Below are positions 1-6,717 of a stretch of DNA of 13,076 nt, in pieces. Under the pieces are notes generated by a model that was not told the origin of the DNA, ran no database searches, and saw only the letters and a list, made by a program, of their open reading frames with translations. A program made the translations under genes and the position numbers. Numbering within the stretch: the first letter of the stretch is position 1; each line of letters opens with the position of its first letter. Location: the NCBI GenBank assembly GCA_041662005.1, contig JBAZTJ010000068.1, forward strand, positions 1 to 13,076, given 5' to 3'. The stretch comes from DATHXC01 sp041662005 (lineage in GTDB: Bacteria; Pseudomonadota; Gammaproteobacteria; Burkholderiales; Methylophilaceae).

Positions 1-191
1 GATATGTCGAATTCAACCTGGTATATGACCGCGGCACCCTGTTTGGTCTGCAATCCAACGGCCGCACTGAATCCATCCTGCTTTCCATGCCGCCTATCGT
101 GAAATGGCGCTATGACTGGAAACCGGTAGCCGGATCTGCGGAAGCCAAGGTTTACACTGATTTCCTCATCGACAAAAACTGGCTGGAGTAG
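1..191 (+). CDS. hemF: Coproporphyrinogen III oxidase (aerobic), C-terminal part
   Basis: The reading frame is open from the left edge (first whole codon at base 3) and ends at TAG 189-191. It gives about 62 residues. The residues include VEFNLVYDRGTLFGL, then GRTESILLSMPP and a KWRYDW segment. This is the highly conserved C-terminus of oxygen-dependent coproporphyrinogen III oxidase, which converts coproporphyrinogen III to protoporphyrinogen IX in cytoplasmic haem synthesis. The N-terminal roughly 240 residues lie outside the window, so start, RBS and promoter cannot be judged. No hairpin terminator is visible in the 49 bp before the next gene, so some read-through is possible. Identification rests on recognising the family's terminal block and is confident despite truncation. 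Confidence 0.93.
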   Translation, partial: YVEFNLVYDRGTLFGLQSNGRTESILLSMPPIVKWRYDWKPVAGSAEAKVYTDFLIDKNWLE

Positions 192-213
192 TCCTGCATT
201 GGTGGTTTGTAGC

Positions 214-219
214 TATAAT
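214..219 (+). promoter_or_regulatory. Possible -10 box for the symporter operon
   Basis: TATAAT lies 21 bp before the AGCS start codon, in the short gap after hemF. No convincing -35 hexamer sits 16-18 bp upstream, so this is a -10 match only. The predicted transcript start would leave a very short leader of about 15 nt that still contains the AGGGAG ribosome site. Read-through from hemF is the alternative. Confidence 0.3.
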
Positions 220-240
220 CCAACAAAAAGGGAGTAAACC

Positions 241-1563
241 ATGCAAACCATCGAAGGCTTGATTGCCACTCTGTCCGGCTGGGTGTGGGGACCGGCAATG
301 TTAACGCTGCTAGTCGGCACAGGCCTGTACCTGACAGTATTGCTAAAAGGTTTGCAGTTTCGTGTACTGCCTTTGGCTTTTCGCCTGATTTTTTCAAAAA
401 CCGTAGGGCAGGAAGGTGACATCAGTCATTTTGCTGCCTTGATGACGGCGCTAGCCGCCACTGTCGGGATCGGCAACATTGTCGGGGTTGCCACCGCCAT
501 TACGCTGGGTGGGCCGGGTGCCGTGTTCTGGATGTGGATGACCGGACTGGTTGGCATGGTGACTAAATACTCAGAAGCTGTACTGGCTATCAAGTACCGG
601 GAGAAAGGCCCGCATGGCATGCGTGGCGGCCCCATGTATTACTTGTCAAAAGGTGCCGGCCTGCCCTGGCTGGGTTCCCTGTTTGCAGTCTTCACCGCAC
701 TGGCCGCCTTTGGTATCGGCAACATGGCACAGGCCAATGCTACCGCCGAAATTTTCAAATCCACATTCCATATTCCCAGCTATGCCACAGGTTTTACATT
801 AATGGTGCTAACGGGCCTGGTGATCATGGGCGGTATCCGCTCTATCGGCAGGTTCACCTCTTTCCTGGTTCCCTTCATGATCATTGCCTATGTCGGCACC
901 GCCCTGGTGGTGCTGGCAATCAATATCAACAAGATTCCGCATGCGTTCTATCTGATTTTCTACCACGCCTTCAACCCAGCTGCGGCAACCGGTGGTTTTG
1001 CAGGGGCCACCATCGCCGCCGCCATGCGTTACGGCATCGCGCGCGGCGTATTCTCCAACGAGTCAGGTTTAGGCTCCGCCCCCATTGCCGCAGCAGCAGC
1101 CCGCACCAAAGACCCTGTGAGCCAGGCGCTGGTCAGCATGACGCAGACCTTCATCGATACCCTGGTGGTATGCACCATGACGGCTCTGGTGATCCTCACT
1201 GCCAATTCATGGACCCAGGGTGTCAGCGCGGGCCAACTGACCAGTGCCAGCATGTTCGAAACCCTGGGGGAAACCGGCAGGGTTATCGTCGCCATTTCCA
1301 CCGCACTGTTTGCCTATTCCACGCTTATAGGCTGGCATTACTATGGTGAAAAAGCTGTGGAATACCTGTTTGGGCACCGCTCAATCAATATCTATCGACT
1401 CATATTTACCTTTGCGGTAATGATAGGTGCCAGCGTCAGTCTGGAGCTGGTATGGAATTTCTCCGACTTGATGAATGGCATGATGGCGATTCCCAACCTG
1501 ATCGGCTTGCTCATGTTATCCAAAGTCATCAAGGCTGAAACAGACCGCTACTTTAAGGCTTAG
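241..1563 (+). CDS. AGCS-family sodium:alanine/glycine symporter
   Basis: This is a 440-residue polytopic inner-membrane protein of the alanine or glycine:cation symporter family, which imports small neutral amino acids with Na+. The evidence is the family signature GGPMYYL at residues 129-135, the conserved block GIGNIVGVATAITLGGPGAVFW near residues 77-97, and the late motif GVFSNESGLGSAP. Length matches the family (about 440-480). The start ATG is preceded by AGGGAG at a normal distance, and the N-terminus (a short lead into the first hydrophobic segment) looks like relatives. It begins 49 bp after hemF and ends 26 bp before another transporter gene, suggesting co-transcription with the latter. 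The exact substrate cannot be read from sequence; alanine or glycine is the family default. Confidence 0.93.
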   Translation: MQTIEGLIATLSGWVWGPAMLTLLVGTGLYLTVLLKGLQFRVLPLAFRLIFSKTVGQEGDISHFAALMTALAATVGIGNIVGVATAITLGGPGAVFWMWMTGLVGMVTKYSEAVLAIKYREKGPHGMRGGPMYYLSKGAGLPWLGSLFAVFTALAAFGIGNMAQANATAEIFKSTFHIPSYATGFTLMVLTGLVIMGGIRSIGRFTSFLVPFMIIAYVGTALVVLAININKIPHAFYLIFYHAFNPAAATGGFAGATIAAAMRYGIARGVFSNESGLGSAPIAAAAARTKDPVSQALVSMTQTFIDTLVVCTMTALVILTANSWTQGVSAGQLTSASMFETLGETGRVIVAISTALFAYSTLIGWHYYGEKAVEYLFGHRSINIYRLIFTFAVMIGASVSLELVWNFSDLMNGMMAIPNLIGLLMLSKVIKAETDRYFKA

Positions 1564-1589
1564 TAAACTAATCCAGGGAAAGGAGCAAT

Positions 1590-2942
1590 ATGAATAAGCC
1601 CCGCAGTCACTGGACTAACCGCTGGACTTTTATCCTGGCGACTGCTGGCTCTGCCATTGGCCTCGGCAATATCTGGAAATTCCCCTACATGACCGGTGTC
1701 AATGGCGGCAGCGCCTTTGTACTGGTTTTTCTGGTGTGCATCGCCGTTGTCGGCATTCCGCTCATGATGTGCGAAATCATGCTGGGCCGACGTGCACAGC
1801 GCAACCCCATAGACGGCATGCAACAGTTGGCGCACGAAGCTGGCAGGTCCAGCGCATGGAAATGGGTAGGCATCATGGGGCTATTCGCAGGGCTACTGAT
1901 TCTGACCTTTTACAGCGTAATAGCCGGGTGGATTTTGCATTATATAGTCGAGGCGGCGAGAGGCTTGTTCAAAGGCGTTGATGGTACGGTTGCAGCCGCC
2001 AGGTTTAGTGCTTTTCTCGCCTCGCCCATAGAGTTACTGTTCTGGCATACCCTGTTCATCATCATGACCATGAGCGTAGTCGCTCGCGGTGTTAACGCGG
2101 GACTGGAACAGGCAAACAAGATACTGATGCCATCCTTATTTGCCATTCTGCTGGTATTGCTGGGCTACAGCATGTCGGTAGGCGACTTTCACCGGGCAGC
2201 GCAATTCATGTTCACGCCAGACTTTTCTAAAGTAACCCCCGCAGCAGTGCTGTCTGCACTTGGCCATGCCTTTTTCTCGCTAAGCCTCGGCATGGGCACT
2301 GTCATGGTGTATGGCTCCTATCTGCAACGCCATGTATCCATCGCCCGGACAACATTTTACATCGCCATTGCCGACACCATGGTCGGACTGCTGGTTGGGC
2401 TTGCCATTTTTGCCTTGGTATTTGCCAACGGGCTGGAGCCGGCGGCAGGGCCAGGACTGATTTTCCAGACACTCCCCATCGCCTTTGGCCGGATGCCAGG
2501 CGGCACTATCATGGGGGTACTCTTCTTCATACTGGTCGCGTTTGCTGCGTGGACATCCGCTATTTCCCTGGTAGAACCGGCAGTCGCATGGATTACGGAA
2601 AATACCAGCCTGAACAGACACCAGGCTGCACTGATGATTGCCCTTTTCGATTGGCTACTGGGTATCGCAGTGCTGTTATCCTTCAATGTATGGCAGGATG
2701 TACACCTGCTATTCGGGCTGGGTATTTTTGACACACTGGACAAACTGACCACCAATATTATGTTGCCACTTGGCGGCCTGTCGATGGCAATTTTTGCGGG
2801 CTGGAGAATGAAGACACTGCATGTTAAAGATGAGCTGGTTATTTCAAACCGAGCTTATGCCAACTGGCGATTCACCATACGCTATATAACGCCGCTCGCC
2901 ATCATTGCGATCTTCCTGTATCTATTTGGCTTGATACGGTAA
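1590..2942 (+). CDS. Neurotransmitter:sodium symporter (NSS/SNF) family transporter
   Basis: This 450-residue inner-membrane protein belongs to the NSS family (LeuT, MhsT, Tyt1), which uses Na+ to import amino acids. The N-terminus carries the family's TM1 signature: AGSAIGLGNIWKFP around residues 19-32 followed by NGGSAF. TM1 includes the unwound segment that binds substrate and Na+. A second conserved block, FFSLSLGMG, corresponds to the unwound TM6 region. The protein ends just after an RYITPLAII-type helix, which in bacterial members is usually TM11. It is therefore probably an 11-helix form like Tyt1 or MhsT (about 450 residues) rather than 12-helix LeuT. The start has a clear AAAGGAG ribosome site. 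The gene follows the AGCS gene by 26 bp, so both are likely one operon. Substrate is unknown; aromatic or branched hydrophobic amino acids are typical for such forms. Confidence 0.93.
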   Translation: MNKPRSHWTNRWTFILATAGSAIGLGNIWKFPYMTGVNGGSAFVLVFLVCIAVVGIPLMMCEIMLGRRAQRNPIDGMQQLAHEAGRSSAWKWVGIMGLFAGLLILTFYSVIAGWILHYIVEAARGLFKGVDGTVAAARFSAFLASPIELLFWHTLFIIMTMSVVARGVNAGLEQANKILMPSLFAILLVLLGYSMSVGDFHRAAQFMFTPDFSKVTPAAVLSALGHAFFSLSLGMGTVMVYGSYLQRHVSIARTTFYIAIADTMVGLLVGLAIFALVFANGLEPAAGPGLIFQTLPIAFGRMPGGTIMGVLFFILVAFAAWTSAISLVEPAVAWITENTSLNRHQAALMIALFDWLLGIAVLLSFNVWQDVHLLFGLGIFDTLDKLTTNIMLPLGGLSMAIFAGWRMKTLHVKDELVISNRAYANWRFTIRYITPLAIIAIFLYLFGLIR

Positions 2943-2953
2943 TGATAGTGAGC

Positions 2954-3060
2954 GCTTTGCCATTTTGCTAAGCCAATAAATTGGCAAGTAATGGCCGTGA
3001 AGGCCATCACCGCCAAACTAAGCGACTAAAGTCGCAAGATTGGCGCGAAATGCAAAAAGC
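2954..3060. repeat. Multi-arm inverted-repeat (cloverleaf-like) intergenic element
   Basis: Directly visible nested palindromes fill the spacer after the NSS gene. Arm 1 is GCCAAT-AA-ATTGGC (2972-2985). Arm 2 is ATGGCC-GTGAA-GGCCAT (2991-3007). Arm 3 is GCGACT-AA-AGTCGC (3022-3035), itself enclosed by CGCCAA (3011-3016) and TTGGCG (3040-3045). An outer imperfect stem can close all three, pairing 2956-2968 with 3045-3056 as 12 pairs with one bulge and one G-U. As RNA this would be a four-way junction. The arrangement resembles REP/MITE-type repeats or a structured RNA, but neither can be proved from one copy. It does not resemble any riboswitch class I can name. Confidence 0.55.
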
Positions 3061-3087
3061 CAGTCTTTTGAACTGGCTTTCTTTCTT
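3055..3087. terminator. Bidirectional intrinsic terminator between the NSS and cytochrome genes
   Basis: AAAGCCAGT (3056-3064) pairs perfectly with ACTGGCTTT (3072-3080) around a 7-nt loop. On the minus strand, downstream of the cytochrome gene, the stem runs into TTTTT. On the plus strand, downstream of the NSS gene, it is followed by a T-rich tail TTTCTTTCTT. It sits between two convergent genes, which is where a shared terminator is expected. Confidence 0.85.
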
Positions 3088-3106
3088 ACCTAACTGTAAC
3101 GATTGA

Positions 3107-3433
3107 TTACAGTGACAGTACCCACTGAACGATAGTCTTGATATCTTCGTCCTTTACCTGCGGGCTATTTGCTGGCATAGGGATTGGGCCCCAAACACCA
3201 CTACCACCTGCTTTAACCTTGGCAATCAGCTTGGCTTCGGCAGTTTTGTCGCCCTTGTATTTTGCAGCCACATCTTTGTAGCCAGGACCAACAACCTTGT
3301 TAGCTACGCCGTGGCACGCTAAACAGCCACTTTTCTGAGCCAGTGCTTCAGCAGCCTTAGCATCTACTGCACCAGCTTGACCAGCCAGCATCAGAGAGCC
3401 TGCGGCGGCAACCGTCATTAATAATGCTTTCAT
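3107..3433 (-). CDS. Periplasmic class I cytochrome c (c551/c552-like)
   Basis: This is a small exported monohaem electron carrier of 108 residues. A Sec signal peptide covers about residues 1-22 (MKALL..., hydrophobic core, AGA before the likely cleavage at 22/23). The haem-binding motif CLACH is at 37-41, with VVGPGY just after. The distal methionine ligand is probably M86 in PMPAN, giving His/Met ligation. The mature size of about 86 residues fits the c551/c552 group, which passes electrons between bc1-type complexes and terminal oxidases or denitrification enzymes. The start ATG has AAGGAG 7 nt upstream. An ORF upstream ends with TGA overlapping this ATG, but the cytochrome has its own candidate promoter. 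The redox partner cannot be deduced from context. Confidence 0.93.
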   Translation of the reverse strand: MKALLMTVAAAGSLMLAGQAGAVDAKAAEALAQKSGCLACHGVANKVVGPGYKDVAAKYKGDKTAEAKLIAKVKAGGSGVWGPIPMPANSPQVKDEDIKTIVQWVLSL

Positions 3434-3720
3434 GCTTTCTCCTTCGTCATCTCGCTCTTTGTTTGAATACTAAACTGCAGCTTGCAATCATACCCATAAT
3501 TTGAAAGTTGTTGAAAAGATTTTATAAGAATATCCCTCAATGCATTCAAACTATCTGTAGCAGGTAGGCATTCAACGCCACGACACACCCATGCGTTGAC
3601 ATCATCGCAACGCAGACGTTCTAAAGTTGCGGTATTTGTGTTAATTGGTTGGCCAATAAACATCATAGTCACCGACTCAACGCTCTTCACGATCCACCTT
3701 AATATGAATGAAGTTGGCAT
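3430..3720 (-). pseudogene. Probable remnant of a YyaL/DUF255-type thioredoxin-like protein (C-terminal tail only)
   Basis: The frame encodes 96 residues. Residues 41-64 contain VNAWVCRGVECLPATDSL, which resembles the C-terminal signature of large DUF255/YyaL proteins (usually 600-700 residues, AYVCRG..C.AP..SL type). This match is from memory and not from a search. The rest of the expected protein (N-terminal thioredoxin-like domain and alpha/alpha barrel) is absent: upstream the frame runs only to the paired TAA stops ending the mutarotase gene. Residues 65-96 are low-similarity and run on to a TGA that overlaps the cytochrome ATG (ATGA). The ATG at 3718-3720 has no good ribosome site. It could instead be a genuine small gene with a Cys pair (C46, C51), so I hold the remnant reading at moderate confidence. 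Confidence 0.45.
3487..3515 (-). promoter_or_regulatory. Candidate sigma-70 promoter for the cytochrome gene
   Basis: Read on the minus strand, TTCAAC (3510-3515), a 17-bp spacer and TATGAT (3487-3492) stand about 50 bp before the cytochrome start. The -10 box matches five of six consensus bases; the -35 box is weak. Its location inside the YyaL-like ORF fits the idea that this ORF is no longer a functional gene. Confidence 0.35.
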
Positions 3721-3786
3721 ACTTAATGACCGCCACTGAGTCGGTTTCTTATCTTGAAACTTACCCTTGATTGCGGCTGAAGCTTA

Positions 3787-4701
3787 TTACAACGGTTCTA
3801 CGCTATATTCAACCGCCAACACATGTGTATTGTTGGGCGAGATCATCACAAAGTTTTCCATGGCATTGGCCGTTTCCAGACAGACCATCTTGCGCCAACC
3901 GTCACCTTCACCGATATCCCCCATTTCATGGGCTTTTTCTTCCCATGGCGTCCAGATAACTGTGGCATTGCTGCCTGATTTGGAAACGCGAATGGCACGA
4001 TTAAAACCGCTATCCTCAATCACACAGCCCGCTTTGGTATTGACGTACACACGGTCGAACTCACCGTTAAATTTGATCGGGCCATGCTGGGTGTAACGCT
4101 CATAACTCATAAGCTTATCGGCATATTCAGTGCCTTCCAGCCCGGTAATTTCCACATTGGCGATATCGCTAACCTGAAAGTAAGTATGGAAAGCCTCGCC
4201 TATTACGAATGGCTGGCTACCCTTGTTGGTAGTCGCCAACTCCATTTTCAGGGTTTCGCCGATCTCAATGGCCAATGTCAGCATGTACGGGTAAGACAGC
4301 TGCTTTTGTGCAACATGCGTGTGCAAAAGCTGCAAAAGCAGGCGCGTTGCACCATTTTCGAGCATTTCTGTTTCCAGAATATTCCATGGCATTACGCGCG
4401 CAAAACCATGCATACATAATGCACTATCGGTCGGATGCGGTCCGAACCATGGCCAGCAAATAGGCACCCCGCCACGAATCGAACGGCCATGCACAAAACG
4501 TGCATGCTCGGATAGCCACAACACAGGCTGTGCCTCTTTCTTGGGCTGCCACGTCATCATGTGCGCGCCCTGCAACGCCAGCGTTGCTGTCGCGTGCTCA
4601 TTGTCGATTTCCAGGAACTTGAGCCCGCTAGCATCCTGATAAAAACGTATGCTGGGATCCAACGCGATATTTATTGCCCCCGCAAGTTGTACACTTTCCA
4701 T
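3787..4701 (-). CDS. Aldose 1-epimerase family / D-hexose-6-phosphate mutarotase (YeaD-like)
   Basis: A cytosolic galactose-mutarotase-like fold protein of 304 residues that likely interconverts alpha and beta anomers of hexose 6-phosphates. Family marks are GGVPICWPWFGPH near residues 77-89, then MHGFAR (His 98) and EAFHTYFQVSDI (His 172). GLEGTEYADK follows, and CLETANA near the C-terminus supplies the expected catalytic glutamate at about residue 276. I chose ATG at 4699-4701. AAAGG lies about 5 nt upstream of it, whereas the in-frame GTG at 4705-4707 lies inside that ribosome site. Two consecutive TAA codons terminate it. It lies 47 bp downstream of ilvD on the same strand and may be co-transcribed. 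Length and motifs fit YeaD rather than GalM. Confidence 0.88.
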   Translation of the reverse strand: MESVQLAGAINIALDPSIRFYQDASGLKFLEIDNEHATATLALQGAHMMTWQPKKEAQPVLWLSEHARFVHGRSIRGGVPICWPWFGPHPTDSALCMHGFARVMPWNILETEMLENGATRLLLQLLHTHVAQKQLSYPYMLTLAIEIGETLKMELATTNKGSQPFVIGEAFHTYFQVSDIANVEITGLEGTEYADKLMSYERYTQHGPIKFNGEFDRVYVNTKAGCVIEDSGFNRAIRVSKSGSNATVIWTPWEEKAHEMGDIGEGDGWRKMVCLETANAMENFVMISPNNTHVLAVEYSVEPL

Positions 4702-4748
4702 AGCCACCTTTGATTATTTTATTTTTATATTAAATAAATCTTAACTGC

Positions 4749-6599
4749 TTACTTCTCAATCTGGCTTACATCCCGCACCGCACCCCTGGCTGCGGATGTA
4801 CTCATCGCCGCATAGGCACGTAACGCCGGGGAAACCGAGCGCTCACGACCAACCGGCTTCCACGCAGCTTTCCCCTTGTTCTCCATGAGCGCGCGACGAT
4901 GCGACAACACCTCATCGCTCACCGCCAGATGGATAGTACGATTCGGAATGTCGATTTCTATGGTGTCATTCTCTTCCACCAAACCTATCGCACCACCCTC
5001 TGCCGCTTCCGGTGAAGCATGGCCGATACTCAGGCCAGAAGTGCCGCCGGAAAAACGTCCATCCGTAAGTAAAGCACAAACCTTGCCTAAGTCTTTGGAT
5101 TTCAGATATGAAGTCGGATACAGCATTTCCTGCATGCCGGGACCGCCACGCGGTCCTTCATAACGAATCACCACCACGTCACCTGCAACTATCTTATCGG
5201 CCAGAATCGCTTCAACGGCAGCATCCTGCGATTCAAAAATACGAGCACGCCCGGTGAACTTGAGAATGCTGTCATCTACGCCAGCGGTTTTCACGATACA
5301 GCCATCCTGCGCGATATTGCCGTAAAGCACTGCCAGGCCACCATCTTGCGAATAAGCATGTGCCTTGTCGCGGATACAGCCTTCGCTGCGGTCATCATCC
5401 AGTGTCGGATACAGCATGCTTTGCGAAAACGCGATGGTGGTTGAAATGCCGCCTGGTGCCGCACGGTAGAATTTCTTCACGTCCTCGTCGGTCGTGGTGG
5501 TGATATCCCACTTATCCAGTGCATCGCCCATGGTCGGGCTATGCACGGTAGGGCTTTCGCGATGGATCAGGCCAGCGCGGCTCAACTCGCTGAGAATACC
5601 CATGACACCGCCAGCGCGATGCACATCTTCCATGTGGTATTTCGCAGTGGCCGGTGCCACCTTGCATACGCAAGGCACGCCACGCGAGATGCGGTCAATA
5701 TCCGCCATGGTGAAATCCACCCCGGCTTCGTGCGCGGCTGCCAGCAGATGCAACACGGTATTGGTAGAGCCGCCCATGGCCACATCCAGGCTCATGGCGT
5801 TTTCAAACGCCTGCATATTGGCAATGGAGCGCGGCAGCACAGAATAATCATCCTGCTCGTAATGACGCTTGGTGATTTCTACAATCACACGGCCAGCACG
5901 CAGGAACAGATCTTTACGTGCAGCATGCGTCGCAAGTGTGGAGCCGTTACCCGGCAAGCTCAAGCCCAGCGCCTCAGTGAGGCAGTTCATAGAATTAGCG
6001 GTGAACATGCCGGAACAGGAACCGCAAGTCGGGCAGGCAGAGCGCTCAATGGCGTCGGATTCTGCATCCGAAACACGGCTATCCGCCCCGGCCACCATGG
6101 CATCTACCAGATCCAGCTTGTGTGCGTTCCCGTTCCAGTTCACCTTACCGGCTTCCATCGGTCCGCCAGAGACGAATATCACTGGGATATTCAATCGCAG
6201 CGCAGCCATCAGCATGCCCGGGGTGATCTTGTCGCAGTTGGAGATACACACCAGCGCATCGGCACAGTGGGCATTCACCATATATTCCACGCTGTCGGCG
6301 ATCAGGTCGCGGCTGGGCAGGCTGTAAAGCATGCCGCCGTGGCCCATGGCGATACCGTCATCCACAGCGATGGTATTAAACTCCTTGGCAACGCCGCCGG
6401 CACGCTCAATCTCGCGCGCCACCAGCTGGCCCAGATCTTTCAGGTGCACGTGACCCGGCACAAACTGGGTAAATGAATTGGAAATGGCGATAATGGGTTT
6501 GGTGAAATCTTCGTCTTTCATCCCCGTTGCCCGCCACAGGGCGCGTGCACCAGCCATGTTACGGCCGTGGGTGGTAGTTCGTGAGCGGTATTCAGGCAT
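4749..6599 (-). CDS. ilvD: Dihydroxy-acid dehydratase
   Basis: 616 residues, the same length as E. coli IlvD and strongly alike from the first residue (MPEYRS, TTHGRNMAGARALWRATG). The enzyme dehydrates 2,3-dihydroxy-isovalerate and 2,3-dihydroxy-3-methylvalerate to the 2-oxo acids leading to valine, leucine and isoleucine, in the cytoplasm. Iron-sulfur ligands are visible as the cysteine in SNCDKITPGM (about residue 123) and in ACPTCGSCSGMF (about residue 195). GGSTNTVLHLLA, DGRFSGGTSGLSIGH and the C-terminal ALRAYA..STSA..GAVRD segment are intact. The start ATG has only a weak ribosome site (TGGA). No other ilv gene is in the window, so this is a stand-alone ilvD, followed by the mutarotase gene. 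Confidence 0.97.
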   Translation of the reverse strand: MPEYRSRTTTHGRNMAGARALWRATGMKDEDFTKPIIAISNSFTQFVPGHVHLKDLGQLVAREIERAGGVAKEFNTIAVDDGIAMGHGGMLYSLPSRDLIADSVEYMVNAHCADALVCISNCDKITPGMLMAALRLNIPVIFVSGGPMEAGKVNWNGNAHKLDLVDAMVAGADSRVSDAESDAIERSACPTCGSCSGMFTANSMNCLTEALGLSLPGNGSTLATHAARKDLFLRAGRVIVEITKRHYEQDDYSVLPRSIANMQAFENAMSLDVAMGGSTNTVLHLLAAAHEAGVDFTMADIDRISRGVPCVCKVAPATAKYHMEDVHRAGGVMGILSELSRAGLIHRESPTVHSPTMGDALDKWDITTTTDEDVKKFYRAAPGGISTTIAFSQSMLYPTLDDDRSEGCIRDKAHAYSQDGGLAVLYGNIAQDGCIVKTAGVDDSILKFTGRARIFESQDAAVEAILADKIVAGDVVVIRYEGPRGGPGMQEMLYPTSYLKSKDLGKVCALLTDGRFSGGTSGLSIGHASPEAAEGGAIGLVEENDTIEIDIPNRTIHLAVSDEVLSHRRALMENKGKAAWKPVGRERSVSPALRAYAAMSTSAARGAVRDVSQIEK

Positions 6600-6647
6600 G
6601 ATTAATCCAGGCTAATGTCAAAAATGTAATTTTAAACTACGCTGCCC

Positions 6648-6715
6648 TAATAGGCATTACTTAATATGACAAAGTATGTATTCACTGGCTACATAACACA
6701 TTGAATTGCCTATTA
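6648..6715. repeat. Nested inverted repeat between the GGDEF-EAL gene and ilvD
   Basis: TAATAGGCATT (6648-6658) pairs with AATTGCCTATTA (6704-6715) with one bulged base. Inside the loop a second perfect palindrome, TATGTA (6675-6680) and TACATA (6690-6695), encloses a 9-nt loop. The element starts 2 bp past the GGDEF-EAL stop and lies 48 bp before the ilvD start, both on the minus strand. It has no T-run after the stem, so it is not a textbook terminator. It may be a 3'-end structure or part of the ilvD leader. Confidence 0.45.
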
Positions 6716-6717
6716 AG

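Noticed and set aside
2280..2755. Minus-strand ORFs of 113 and 132 codons inside the NSS gene
   Set aside because: They are shadows of a well-conserved transporter gene with unnatural composition.
4705..4707. GTG as the start of the mutarotase gene
   Set aside because: It lies inside the ribosome binding site that is well spaced for the ATG two codons later.
5541..6476. Long 311-codon open frame on the + strand opposite ilvD
   Set aside because: It is a mirror of the strongly conserved ilvD coding sequence; the translation is low-complexity (His, Ala, Gln rich) with no recognisable domain.
6674..6703. Short ORF MCYVASEYILCHIK on the minus strand before ilvD, considered as an attenuation leader peptide
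   Set aside because: It has only a few branched-chain residues, no run of Ile/Val/Leu codons and no following terminator hairpin, so attenuation is not supported.
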